Part shown: positions 43,396 through 52,060 of the stretch, piece after piece
Position numbering within the stretch: the first letter of the stretch is position 1
Layout: each line of letters opens with the position of its first letter
From: JBOGDS01 sp050743075
GTDB taxonomy: Bacteria; Actinomycetota; Actinomycetes; Jiangellales; Jiangellaceae
Assembly (NCBI GenBank): GCA_050743075.1
Contig: JBOGDS010000004.1
Span: 14,459 to 78,458 of the forward strand
Direction of reading: 5' to 3'
Length of the DNA stretch: 64,000 bases
Program-made: the position numbers and the translations under genes
The notes under the pieces: generated by a model
Seen by the model: only the letters and a program-made list of their open reading frames with translations
What the model was told of the DNA's origin: nothing
The model's database searches: none

Positions 43396-44217
43396 GTGCC
43401 GGCGTTGCGGAAGGTCGCGGGACGCGGGGTCAAGACCATGGCCGCGCTCGCCGACCGCGTCCGGACACCGCAGCGCGGCGTGGTGGTCCTGCTGTACCAC
43501 CGGGTCGGCGCGCGCGGCCCGAGTGAGGTCGACCTGCCGGCGGCGCTGTTCGACGAGCAGATGGCCTGGCTCGCCGCCCGCGGGGTCGTCGCGACGATCG
43601 ACGACGCGCTGGGCACGCTCTCGCGCCCCGAGCCGCCGCCGCACGATCCGGTCGTCGTCACGTTCGACGACGGGACGGCCGACCTCGCCGACGTCGCGTT
43701 GCCCATTCTCGTGACGTACCGCGTGCCGGCGGTCATCTATCTGTCGACGGACTTCATCGAGACCGGTCGGCCGTTCCCGGGCAACGGCACGCCGCTGTCG
43801 TGGTCAGCGGTCCGGGACGCTGTCAGCACCGGCCTGGTGACGATCGGCTCGCACACGCACACGCACGCCCTGCTCGACCGACTCGACGTGCAGGCAGCCG
43901 CCGCCGAGCTCGACCGGTCGAAGGACCTCATTGCCGAGCGCGCCAGGGTCGACGCCGACCACTTCGCCTATCCGAAGGCCGTGGGTGCGCCGCGACCCGT
44001 CGAGGCCCTGGTGCGAGAGCGGTTCCGTTCCGCGGCGCTGGGCGGCAACCGGGCCAACCCGTACGGCCGCACCGATCCGCACCGGTTGGCCCGCTCGGCG
44101 ATCCAGCGCAGCGACGGGATGCGCTTCTTCGAGCACAAGGCCGTAGGCGGGATGGCGCTGGAGGACCGGGCCCGACGCGCGCTCAACCGGGTCCGGTACG
44201 CCCGGGCGTCGGCCTGA
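43396..44217 (+). CDS. Polysaccharide deacetylase family protein
   Basis: 273 residues from GTG 43396 (ATG 43438 is an alternative). VVLLYHRVG, VVVTFDDGTADLADVALPIL (metal Asp pair) and IGSHTHTHALLDRL (His pair) are canonical NodB motifs, unlike the altered ones in the gene at 25166. FAYPKAVGAPRP is motif 3. No signal peptide is evident. It may deacetylate a lipid-linked amino-sugar before export. It converges on the GT4 gene with only 12 bases between the stops. Confidence 0.9.
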   Translation: MPALRKVAGRGVKTMAALADRVRTPQRGVVVLLYHRVGARGPSEVDLPAALFDEQMAWLAARGVVATIDDALGTLSRPEPPPHDPVVVTFDDGTADLADVALPILVTYRVPAVIYLSTDFIETGRPFPGNGTPLSWSAVRDAVSTGLVTIGSHTHTHALLDRLDVQAAAAELDRSKDLIAERARVDADHFAYPKAVGAPRPVEALVRERFRSAALGGNRANPYGRTDPHRLARSAIQRSDGMRFFEHKAVGGMALEDRARRALNRVRYARASA

Positions 44218-44232
44218 TCGAACAGTCGATCA
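44215..44232. terminator. Small hairpin formed by two converging stop codons
   Basis: TGATCGA-ACAG-TCGATCA is a perfect 7-bp stem with a 4-base loop. It includes the TGA of the deacetylase (44215-44217) and the TGA of the reverse GT4 gene (44230-44232). No T-run is present, so any terminator role is tentative. Confidence 0.4.
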
Positions 44233-45411
44233 TGACCTGACGGACAGGTTCAGTCCCTTGCGCGCCGAGACGGCCTGGTAGGTCGCCATCACCAGGTCCA
44301 CGACACGGCCTTCGTCGAAGTGGGTACGTGCACGCTCGACCGCGGCTGCGGCCATCAGGGCCCGCCGGGACGGATCCTCGCCGAGCGCACCGACGGCTGC
44401 GGCCAGTCTGGCTGGGTCCCGCACCGGCACCAGCAGGCCGGTCACCCCATCGTCGACGACCTGGCGGCAGCCACGAACGTCGCTCGTGACCACGGGAACA
44501 CCGCTGGCCGACGCCTCCATCGCCGCCCGCGGGAACCCCTCGCGGTGTGATGGGAGCACGAACACGTCCATCCCCCGGTACAGGAGGTCCACGTCGTCGC
44601 GGTTGCCGAGGAACCCGACGCCGGCCTTCTCAGCCGCCTCGATCTGCCACCGGGACAGCGCATCGGACTTCTCCGGGTCATCCGGGCCGATGGCCACCAC
44701 CCGGTAGCGGTCGCCCAACGTGCGCGCCGCCGAGAACAGCTCCGGGTAGCCCTTCTCGGCGACCAGCCGGCCGACGGCACCGACGACGATCTGGCCCGGC
44801 CGGGCACCGAGCTTCTCGCGCGCCGCCTGCCGCTCGGCCTCGCCGGCGCGGCCCGCCGACGCCGGCCGGAACCGGGTCAGGTCGACCCCGTTGCCGAGTA
44901 GCTGCGTGCGGCCAGGCCGGTTGAGCCGCCATCGAAGCAGCAGAGTCAGGTCCTCCTCGTTCTGGACCAGCTCGGCGTCGGAGAACCGGGCGGCGAGCCC
45001 TTCCAGGGCGAGGACGACCACCTTCCGCAGCCCGCTCCCGTCGGTGAAGTACAGGCCGTGGTTGGTGTTGACGACGACGGGCACCCCGGCCAGCCGGCCG
45101 ACGACCCGGCCGTAGAGACCCGGCTTCGGGTTGTGCGTGTGCAGGACGTCGAACCGCTCTCGCCGCAGGACCCGCCAGAGCTCGGCGACCGTCTTGACGT
45201 CGGCGAGCAGGCTCCAGCCCCGCGTCGACGACCTCAGCGCCAGGTGCCGCACGCCGTCACCCTCGAGGAGCGGAACCCACGGCCCAGCGGCACTGACACC
45301 GTACGCATTGCCGCCGTCGTCGACCACGGCGCGAAGCTGCGGACGAAGGAGGTACCACAGGCTGGAGTCGACCGTGGTCAGATGCGCCACCCGAAGCGGC
45401 CGCGCCGTCAC
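44230..45411 (-). CDS. Glycosyltransferase family 4
   Basis: 393 residues from GTG 45411 (GTGA overlap with the ATP-grasp gene). RVAHLTTVDSSLWYLLRPQL opens the acceptor domain; FDVLHTHNPKPGLYGRVVGR and VVVNTNHGLYFTDGSG are characteristic of CapM-like transferases; the donor domain has VVGAVGRLVAEKGYPELF and the EX7E stretch in PSHREGFPRAAMEASASG. It probably follows the initiating transferase at 46382 in adding the second sugar, as gene order suggests. Confidence 0.9.
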   Translation of the reverse strand: MTARPLRVAHLTTVDSSLWYLLRPQLRAVVDDGGNAYGVSAAGPWVPLLEGDGVRHLALRSSTRGWSLLADVKTVAELWRVLRRERFDVLHTHNPKPGLYGRVVGRLAGVPVVVNTNHGLYFTDGSGLRKVVVLALEGLAARFSDAELVQNEEDLTLLLRWRLNRPGRTQLLGNGVDLTRFRPASAGRAGEAERQAAREKLGARPGQIVVGAVGRLVAEKGYPELFSAARTLGDRYRVVAIGPDDPEKSDALSRWQIEAAEKAGVGFLGNRDDVDLLYRGMDVFVLPSHREGFPRAAMEASASGVPVVTSDVRGCRQVVDDGVTGLLVPVRDPARLAAAVGALGEDPSRRALMAAAAVERARTHFDEGRVVDLVMATYQAVSARKGLNLSVRS

Positions 45412-46385
45412 GATGGCTCGTCGACGAAGACGGCGGCGTCATAGCGGAGCATGACCAGCCCGTCCTGCCAGTCGTCGGCTGCTGCGCTCGACGGGAGGCC
45501 CACCACCTCCTCCAGCAACCACCGCGGGTAGTCCGCGCCCGCCTGTCGCGACAACGGGTACCCGCCGCCGAACCGGCCGTTCAGCTCGATCACGGCCACA
45601 GATCCGGCATCGTCGACGAACACCTGCAAGGTCACGACGCCGTACGCGCCGGGGAGCGCTTCGCAGATTTCGGCGGCCAGGGCCTGAAGACGTGGTGAGC
45701 GCACCGTCACGGACTTGCTGACCTCGCCGGCCCGAACCTCGATCCGCCGCCGCGGAACGGCGCAGACGCAGCGGCCTGCGCGATCGACCAGACCGTCGAT
45801 GGTGTGCTCCTGGCCGGTCGCGACGGTCTCGACCACGACCTCCGCGCCTCTAGCCGCCAGCTCCAAGGCGGCCGGGTCGTGGACGACCGCCACGCCGACG
45901 CCCGCGCTTCCGAAGCGTGGCTTGACGATCAGTGGGAAGGGCCAGCTGTCCGGGGCGGCGCGCACGCGGGGCAGACTCGCCTGCCGCACCGTCGGGAATC
46001 CACGATCGGCCAGCCACTGGTGGGTGGCACGCTTGTCGCCGGCGATGGCGACGACGTCGGGTGCCGACACCGCGACCGTCGTGCCGACCGCGGCGAAGTC
46101 GGCGTGGGCAGCTGCGTATACCGGCAGCTCGGGATCGATCGTGGGCACGAGCAGGTCGACACCTTGCTTCTCGCACAGCTGGAGCATCCGAGGCACGAAC
46201 TCTTCGGTGTCGCAGCTCGGGACCACGAGCCCCTCGTCAGCGCTGTGGAACGCACTGGACAGCGGTGACCGGTCGGCCGCGAGCACCCGGCCGTCGAGTC
46301 TGAGGTCGCGCAGGGCGGCCCGGAAGCCACGGAGCAGTTCGACCCGCCGGCCGGCCGACGAGATCAGCACGGTGACGGCCTTCAC
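45408..46385 (-). CDS. ATP-grasp domain-containing protein
   Basis: 325 residues from GTG 46385 (GTGA overlap with the sugar transferase). VTVLISSAGRRVELLRGF begins a pre-ATP-grasp domain like carbamoyl-phosphate-synthase-type proteins; GDKRATHQWLADRGFPTVR and FPLIVKPRFGSAGVGVAVV bind ATP; VIELNGRFGGGYPLSRQAG holds the metal ligands (Glu, Asn). Such enzymes join a carboxylate to an amine through an acyl phosphate. In this setting it may attach an amino acid to an amino-sugar; the substrate is unknown. Confidence 0.85.
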   Translation of the reverse strand: MKAVTVLISSAGRRVELLRGFRAALRDLRLDGRVLAADRSPLSSAFHSADEGLVVPSCDTEEFVPRMLQLCEKQGVDLLVPTIDPELPVYAAAHADFAAVGTTVAVSAPDVVAIAGDKRATHQWLADRGFPTVRQASLPRVRAAPDSWPFPLIVKPRFGSAGVGVAVVHDPAALELAARGAEVVVETVATGQEHTIDGLVDRAGRCVCAVPRRRIEVRAGEVSKSVTVRSPRLQALAAEICEALPGAYGVVTLQVFVDDAGSVAVIELNGRFGGGYPLSRQAGADYPRWLLEEVVGLPSSAAADDWQDGLVMLRYDAAVFVDEPS

Positions 46386-47035
46386 CGGCTGTGCGGCTCC
46401 GGCAGCTCCGGCATGGTGGCGTGGCCGTGGTGGCTGATCCCGCTACGACGCACGACGCTGACGAACGTGCGTCCGATGATCGCCAGGTCCAGGGCGAACG
46501 ACTGATTCGCGACGTACCAGAGGTCGTACTCCAGCCGGTTGTCCCAGCCCATCGCGTTGCGGCCGTTGACCTGGGCCCAGCCGGTCACTCCTGGCCGCAC
46601 CTCGTGCCGGCGGGCCTGCGACTGCGTGTAACGGGGCAGGTACCGCGCCGGCAGCGGTCGCGGCCCGACCAGGCTCATCTCGCCGCGCAGCACGTTGACC
46701 AGCGACGGCAGCTCGTCGATGCTCGTGGCCCGCAGTAGGCGGCCCAGCCGGGTCAGCCGGCGGCGGTCGGCGTTGCGGCGCCCGGCGCCGGACCCGCGAA
46801 GCTTGCGCATCGTCCGCAGCTTCAGCAGCACGAACGGCGCCCCTGCGCGTCCGGCACGCTCATGCCGGAACAGCACCGGCGGACCCATGCGCACGAAGAC
46901 AGCCAGCGCGGCTGCCGCGATGACAGGCATCAAGACGACCAGCGCGGTACCCGCAATCACGACATCGAACGCACGGCGCAACCCGGCCTCGAGATCTTGA
47001 CGACGCCCCCACTGGCGGTCGGTTTCCACGACCAC
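46382..47035 (-). CDS. Sugar-phosphate transferase initiating polysaccharide synthesis (WcaJ/PglC family)
   Basis: 217 residues from GTG 47035 (47029 also possible; no ATG is near). A single membrane segment ALVVLMPVIAAAALAVFV is followed by LFRHERAGRAGAPFVLLKLRTM, ATSIDELPSLVNVLRGEMS and VGPRPLPARYLPRY, then RPGVTGWAQVNGRNAMGWDNRL. These are the bacterial sugar transferase (PF02397) blocks with the catalytic Asp-Glu pair in SIDELP. It transfers a sugar-1-phosphate from a UDP-sugar to undecaprenyl phosphate. First gene of a three-gene reverse operon, divergent from the sulfotransferase at 47104. Confidence 0.9.
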   Translation of the reverse strand: MVVETDRQWGRRQDLEAGLRRAFDVVIAGTALVVLMPVIAAAALAVFVRMGPPVLFRHERAGRAGAPFVLLKLRTMRKLRGSGAGRRNADRRRLTRLGRLLRATSIDELPSLVNVLRGEMSLVGPRPLPARYLPRYTQSQARRHEVRPGVTGWAQVNGRNAMGWDNRLEYDLWYVANQSFALDLAIIGRTFVSVVRRSGISHHGHATMPELPEPHSR

Positions 47036-47103
47036 GAACGGGAGTCTTTCCCATCGATCTTCGTTGTGCCACCCTTTGACGGAACTATCCGGGGGGCAAT
47101 CTG

Positions 47104-48045
47104 GTGAACACACGTGGTTCGGTGCGAAGGGCGCGGGCGCAGGTGCTCGCGAGGGCTCGTTCGATGCCGGTGCTGCGACGTTATCCCGCGACCTACGCGC
47201 GCACCGCCGTCGAGTCACGCCGGTTGCGCGACGACCTCGCCGGCGTCCGGTCGTTCCTGATGTTCGTCGGGCATCCGCGCAGCGGACACAGTCTGGTCGG
47301 TGCGTTGCTCGACGCCCACCCGAACATGCTCGTCGCCCACGAACTCGACGTTCTCAAGTACGTCGAAGCGGGGTTCCGTCGCGACCAGCTCTTCGTCCTT
47401 CTCCTCCGCCAGCAGCAGGCACGGGTCGCCACCGGCCATGTCTCGTCGACCGGTTACGCGTACGCCGTGCCCGGCCAGTGGCAAGGCCGCTACGAACGGC
47501 TCGAGGTCATCGGGGACAAGAAGGGCGGCCGTTCGACGCTCCGGTTGGAGGAGCAACCAGAGCTGCTCGACCGGCTGGCTGACCGGGTGGACGCGCCGAT
47601 CCGGGTCGTCCAGGTCGTCCGCAACCCGTACGACAACATCGCCACGATGCACCGGCGCGCGCCGAAGGTGCCGCTGGCCGACCACGCCGCGATGTACTTC
47701 CGGCTGGCCGCGACAGCCGACGCCGTCCGGGAACATGTCGGTGCGGCCCAGTTCCACGAAGTCCACCTCGAGGATCTGACCGCCGAACCGGCAGATGTGC
47801 TGCGAGGGCTCTGCGCCTTCCTCGACGTGAGTGCCGATCACAGCTATCTCGGGGCGTGCGCCTCGATTGTGTACTTCTCGCCTCGGCAGACCCGCGGCAA
47901 TGCTCCCTGGACTCCCGCGCTGCGCGATACCGTCGCCGCACGGATGGCGGACCATCCGGCACTGCGGCGGTATCTGAGCGACGACGAGGGCGGGCCGGCC
48001 GCAACCACGATGCCTGCGCCTTCGGGAGGAACCAGCACACCGTGA
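47104..48045 (+). CDS. Sulfotransferase-family protein, tandem paralogue 1
   Basis: 313 residues from GTG 47104 with GGGGGG eight bases before. FLMFVGHPRSGHSLVGALLD is the PAPS loop (GHPRSGHS form), VIGDKKGGRST follows, and VVQVVRNPYDNIATMHRR is the 3'-phosphate site. YAYAVPGQWQGRYERLEVIG and LEDLTAEPADVLRGLCAFLD are shared with the next gene. It starts the forward run 47104-50816 of three sulfotransferases and one GT2. A separate subfamily from the earlier ones. Confidence 0.85.
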   Translation: MNTRGSVRRARAQVLARARSMPVLRRYPATYARTAVESRRLRDDLAGVRSFLMFVGHPRSGHSLVGALLDAHPNMLVAHELDVLKYVEAGFRRDQLFVLLLRQQQARVATGHVSSTGYAYAVPGQWQGRYERLEVIGDKKGGRSTLRLEEQPELLDRLADRVDAPIRVVQVVRNPYDNIATMHRRAPKVPLADHAAMYFRLAATADAVREHVGAAQFHEVHLEDLTAEPADVLRGLCAFLDVSADHSYLGACASIVYFSPRQTRGNAPWTPALRDTVAARMADHPALRRYLSDDEGGPAATTMPAPSGGTSTP

Positions 48046-48929
48046 AGACCAAGAAGGCCCACCGCCGTCCGATCGTGGCCCGGCCACTACGGGCCATCCG
48101 GACGCTCCCGGGCCTCCGCCGGTACCCGATGATCTACGTCGCTTCAGCCCTGAATGGGCGCCGGCACCGCGACGACTTCGCCGCGGTCCGTGCCTTCCTG
48201 ATGTTCATCGGCCATCCCCGCAGCGGACACAGCCTGGTCGGGTCGTTGCTCGACGCCCATCCGGACATGGCCATCGCGCATGAGCTCGACGCGCTCGACT
48301 ACGTCGAAGCCGGCTACCGCCGCGGGCAGTTGTTCAGTCTCGTGCTCGAACACACACAGCTCAACGCCCGCTCGGGCCGCAAGTCCTGGGGCTATTCGTA
48401 CGCGGTTCCCGGGCAGTGGCAGGGCCGGTACCGCCGGCTGGAGGTCGTCGGCGACAAACGTGGCCGCAAGACGACGGCCCGCCTGCGCGCCAGACCCGAC
48501 CTGCTCGACCGGCTGCAGGAGACGGTGCAGGTACCGGTCAAGGTGGTGCAGGTGGTTCGCAACCCGTACGACAACATCGCGACCATGTTCACCCGCGGGC
48601 ATGCGCCGATCGAGCACCAGATCGACCTCTACTTCTCGCTGGCCGAGACCGTCGACAAGATCACCGGCCGGCTCGACCCTGACTGCTTCCACCGGATGCA
48701 CCTGGAAGACCTCATCGCCGACGCCAAGGGGCAGCTCTCGGGCCTGTGCGACTTCCTCGAGACGCCGACCCAACCCGACTACCTCGAGGCGTGCGCGTCG
48801 ATCGTCTTCCCGTCTGCCCACACCACTCGCTCCAAGGCGCCCTGGACGCCCGAGCTGCTCGAAGCGGTCACGCGGCGGTCGGCCGGCCACTCGTGGCTCA
48901 ACGGTTACCAGTTCGACGAGGAGGGCTGA
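48042..48929 (+). CDS. Sulfotransferase-family protein, tandem paralogue 2
   Basis: 295 residues from GTG 48042 (GTGA overlap, GGGAGGA upstream). FLMFIGHPRSGHSLVGSLLD and VVQVVRNPYDNIATMFTRG are nearly the same as in the gene before, as are YAVPGQWQGRYRRLEVVGDK and the ACASIV block near the end, so the two arose by tandem duplication. The middle (HTQLNARSGRKSWGYS) and the C terminus differ most, so the acceptors may differ. It leads into the GT2 gene four bases downstream. Confidence 0.85.
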   Translation: MKTKKAHRRPIVARPLRAIRTLPGLRRYPMIYVASALNGRRHRDDFAAVRAFLMFIGHPRSGHSLVGSLLDAHPDMAIAHELDALDYVEAGYRRGQLFSLVLEHTQLNARSGRKSWGYSYAVPGQWQGRYRRLEVVGDKRGRKTTARLRARPDLLDRLQETVQVPVKVVQVVRNPYDNIATMFTRGHAPIEHQIDLYFSLAETVDKITGRLDPDCFHRMHLEDLIADAKGQLSGLCDFLETPTQPDYLEACASIVFPSAHTTRSKAPWTPELLEAVTRRSAGHSWLNGYQFDEEG

Positions 48930-48933
48930 AGGC

Positions 48934-49986
48934 GTGCCGATCGCCAAGCGCATCGCCAAGCGAACATTGCGGGCTCTGGGGCTGCGGAACCCGAAGATCT
49001 CGTGGGTCACCACCGCCGACCACCCGGCCGACCCGGATCCGCTGCCCTCGTTCGGGCTGTTCGCGATCATCGTCACCTGGATGGAGGCCGACGTCATCGC
49101 GGCCACCGTGCACAACGCGTTCACGCAGGGCTGCGACCGGGTCTTCCTCGTCGACAACGACAGTCCCGACGACACGGTGGCCGAGGCCGTTGCCGCCGGT
49201 GCCGAGCTGGCGAGGTCGTTCTCGACCCGGCAGCTCGACGAGCTGTTCAAGATCAAGCTGCTGAACGAGGTCGCAGCCGAGGTGTCGCAGGCCGACGGCC
49301 GCGAACACATCTGGTGGCTGTGGCTGGACGCCGACGAGTTCGTGCACGGGCCGGACGGCCGGACGATCCGCGAGTTCCTGACGCCCCTCGACCGGTCGTT
49401 CCGCATCGTGGGAACCCGGTACTTCAACCACTTCCCGGACCGCAAGCCCGAGTCGCTGCCCGGGTTCCACCCGCTCGACCTCCAGCCGCTGTGCCAGGAG
49501 AAGCGCGGCAACCAGTGCCGGTGGGGCCACCGCAAGCACCCACTTCAGCGCTTCGACCGGTCGGGCCCGCCGATCACGTGCGGCATCGGCTACCACGCGG
49601 CCACGTGCCCGGAGGCCCTCTTCGAGCCGACGGACACCACGTTCACCCATCACTTCCCGTACCGGCTGGAGGCGGCCACCAGGCTGCGGTCGGAGACACT
49701 GTGCGGACGCGACGGCAAGGGCGTGTCCCGGGTCGAGGCCTACGACCAGATGGTGCGTAGCAACGCCGGGACGGTGTCCGACATGTCGAAGAGGTTCCGC
49801 ACGCTCGACCACGTCTACGCCCAGGACTGGCCGCGGGTCGAGAACCTGCGCCGCCAGGGCTCCCCGATGGGGGTGGAGCCTGAGCCGTGGACGACGCTGG
49901 TCGACCCGGCCGACGCCTCGTCCGCGCGTTGGTACTCGCCAGCCGACCTGGCCGTCGAGGTAGCGCAGCAGCAGGCACCGGCGTGA
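48934..49986 (+). CDS. Glycosyltransferase family 2 (GT92/DUF23-like variant)
   Basis: 350 residues from GTG 48934. FGLFAIIVTWMEADVIAATV and RVFLVDNDSPDDTVAEAV are the GT-A opening; IWWLWLDADEFVHGPDG carries the DxD (DAD). The section from GTRYFNHFPDRKPE to HYPYRLEAATRL-like text (actual HHFPYRLEAATRL) matches the glycosyl transferase family 2 group with DUF23-like features. It adds a sugar to the growing unit. It is placed between sulfotransferases and overlaps the last one by four bases. Confidence 0.85.
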   Translation: MPIAKRIAKRTLRALGLRNPKISWVTTADHPADPDPLPSFGLFAIIVTWMEADVIAATVHNAFTQGCDRVFLVDNDSPDDTVAEAVAAGAELARSFSTRQLDELFKIKLLNEVAAEVSQADGREHIWWLWLDADEFVHGPDGRTIREFLTPLDRSFRIVGTRYFNHFPDRKPESLPGFHPLDLQPLCQEKRGNQCRWGHRKHPLQRFDRSGPPITCGIGYHAATCPEALFEPTDTTFTHHFPYRLEAATRLRSETLCGRDGKGVSRVEAYDQMVRSNAGTVSDMSKRFRTLDHVYAQDWPRVENLRRQGSPMGVEPEPWTTLVDPADASSARWYSPADLAVEVAQQQAPA

Positions 49987-50816
49987 GATCCGCCCCGCCG
50001 CTGCCGAACTTCGTCGTGATCGGAGCGATGCGGTCTGGCTCGACGTCGCTCTACAAGTACCTGCAGGACCACCCGCAGATCTTCATGCCCCGCAAGGAGA
50101 TCCACTTCTTCGACCGCAAGTGGGACCGCGGCCTGGACTGGTACCGGTCCCGATTCGAGGGGTACGCGGGTGAGCCCGCCGTCGGCGAAGCCACGCCCAC
50201 GTACCTGGCCGAGCCCGTCGCGCTCGACCGGATGGAGCGGGTGATCCCCGAGGCCCGGCTCGTCGCCATCCTGCGCAACCCGGTCGACCGGGCGTACTCC
50301 CACTACTGGATGGAACGGATCCGCGAGCGCGAGCGCCGGTCGTTCGAGGAGGCGATCGCCGAGGAGACCGAGGGTCAGGACGAGACCGACTACCTGGCCC
50401 GGGGCCGGTACCAGCCCCAGCTGGAGGAGGTCTGCGAACGCTTCCCGCGCTCGCGCGTGCTGGTGGCGCTGCTGGACGATCTGCGCGACGAGCCCGCCGC
50501 GACCTACGCCCAGGTGTGCCGGTTCCTCGGCGTCGACGACGACTTCGTGCCGCGTCGGCTGGGCGACCGGGTCAACCGGTTCGTCGCGTTCCGCTCGATG
50601 CGGCTGCGCCGGGTCCGCCGGTCCCTGCCGAAGCTGCTCAGGATCGGCCGGATCGTCGGCAAGCTCAATGCAGTCGAGGGCGGCTACCCGCCCATGGCCG
50701 ACGACACGCGGGCGCGGCTGACCCTGTGGTTCGACGACGACAACGCGGCCCTGGCGAAATGGCTCGACCGCGACCTCTCGGCCTGGCGCACCGACCTTCT
50801 CGAGCCGCTCGTCTGA
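49983..50816 (+). CDS. Sulfotransferase domain protein (heparan-sulfotransferase-like)
   Basis: 277 residues from GTG 49983 (GTGA overlap). NFVVIGAMRSGSTSLYKYLQ is the PAPS loop, PRKEIHFFD the KE-H-F-D block typical of N-deacetylase/sulfotransferase and heparan 3-O types, GEATPTYL follows, and LVAILRNPVDRAYSHYWM is the 3'-phosphate site. It is the eighth sulfotransferase in the window and the last gene of the polysaccharide locus; insertion-sequence debris starts 20 bp after its stop. Confidence 0.9.
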   Translation: MRSAPPLPNFVVIGAMRSGSTSLYKYLQDHPQIFMPRKEIHFFDRKWDRGLDWYRSRFEGYAGEPAVGEATPTYLAEPVALDRMERVIPEARLVAILRNPVDRAYSHYWMERIRERERRSFEEAIAEETEGQDETDYLARGRYQPQLEEVCERFPRSRVLVALLDDLRDEPAATYAQVCRFLGVDDDFVPRRLGDRVNRFVAFRSMRLRRVRRSLPKLLRIGRIVGKLNAVEGGYPPMADDTRARLTLWFDDDNAALAKWLDRDLSAWRTDLLEPLV

Positions 50817-50835
50817 GCGCCCGCTCCCACCCCCT

Positions 50836-51300
50836 CGATGAGTGAGTCCGATTGATCGCCAGTGGTCGTAGGCGGTCAGGGCGCGTTTGATGGGTGTGTC
50901 GATGTGCCAGTTGTGCCAGATGGCGGCGGACAGGGCGAGGAGGCGGGTGGCCGCCGTGATCTTCGAGGGTGAGTTGTCCCTCGAGGATGTCGATGATCGC
51001 TTCGATCCACTGCCGGATCCGTGGGAGCTTGCCGAACCTGGCGGGCTCATGGCGGCGGTCGGGCGAATCAGCTGCGCGCCGATCGTGGGGTTGGTTGGCT
51101 GTTCCCCACACGATCGGCATGCCTCGGCTGCGGTGACCAGGTAGAGCCGGAACCCCCAGAAGGACCGGGAGTGGCTGGCGCAGTAGCCGTAGCCGGCGGC
51201 ACCAGCCAGATTGGGACCCGCGCTCGACGTTGAGCTGGCCGACATGCTCGTGTCGCTGCGCTCCGACGCCTTCGCGGCCTGCCGATCTGGCACTGTCGGG
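50836..51300 (-). mobile_element. Decayed IS982-family transposase
   Basis: Reverse-strand pieces of an IS982-type transposase occur in different frames: AGYGYCASHSRSFWGFRLYL, then GMPIVWGTANQ, then IRQWIEAIIDILEGQLTLE, then LALSAAIWHNWHIDTPIKRA and LTAYDHW. At least two frameshifts and a gap separate them, and the N-terminal third is not recognisable. No full terminal inverted repeats were located. Not active. Confidence 0.65.
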
Positions 51301-51763
51301 GCGTGATCGCCGACCGCGTGGCGTCATTGGCCGGCTCCCGCTCGGTCAGCGTCCCAGGAAGCTTTCGATGTAGCACATGACCGGCCGCCACTGTCCGTCG
51401 AGAGTCTCCGGAGGACGGCTTGCGGCTCGTAGGTTCCGCCCAGCACGCCTTGGGCATGCTCGAGGTAGAGCCGGTATAGCTCCTGGTGCGTGGCGGTAGC
51501 GAGGATTCCGTAGACAGTGCGCTCGCGGGAGGCAACGAGGTTGGCGGGGGGGACCAATGCGGATGTCATATCCGCTCAGCCGAGCGACCTCGATGCCTGA
51601 CGGCACAGCTCATCTTCGGCAAGCACGTCGACCCGTTGAAACAGACCCAGCCCCGGTGTTGCAGTAGGGATCTGATCTTGTGGTGCGAAACGGGTCCGGT
51701 GCGCGAAAGTGCCTGCTCGGGGCGGTTGGATCGGAGGTGTCGAAGCTCTGATCGTCGGCAAGT
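51301..51763. other. Unassigned debris between insertion-sequence remnants
   Basis: No gene can be supported. A short reverse ORF (51324-51569, including YGILATATHQELYRLYLEHA) is open but matches nothing I recognise. The rest is likely degraded mobile DNA. A pair of insertion-sequence end sequences may be here but could not be identified. Confidence 0.4.
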
Positions 51764-51910
51764 AGGTGAACTCGCCAGCTGCCAGCCGAAGGCGCTGCGC
51801 TACCGGCTGCTGCACGTGGCCGCCCGCATCGCCGACCACTGGCCCCGGTGACACCAACTCGCCGCCGCGTTCGCCCGCCTCGCCGTCCTGCCACAACCGC
51901 TGCGCGTCTG
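51764..51910 (+). mobile_element. IS1380-like transposase C-terminal remnant
   Basis: KALRYRLLHVAARIADHWP reads like the C-terminal segment of IS1380-family transposases. A stop (TGA, about 51849-51851) then interrupts it, and the same frame continues HQLAAAFARLAVLPQ to 51910. The upstream catalytic part is absent. It forms the boundary before the rhamnose/lactate genes. Confidence 0.5.
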
Positions 51911-52060
51911 ACCGGCAGCCCATCGCTGACCACCCACGACCGAGGACCCGGAGAACACCGGCCACCGCCCCGGACCCTCAGCGCGCCTGTCCACCCCAAG
52001 CCCCACGAACACCACCCACAAGATCAACAACGTTGGGCGAAGGCTAACTGAAAGACCGGG

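Noticed and set aside
51324..51569. 81-residue reverse ORF as a gene
   Set aside because: No recognisable domain, no clear ribosome-binding site and located in insertion-sequence debris.
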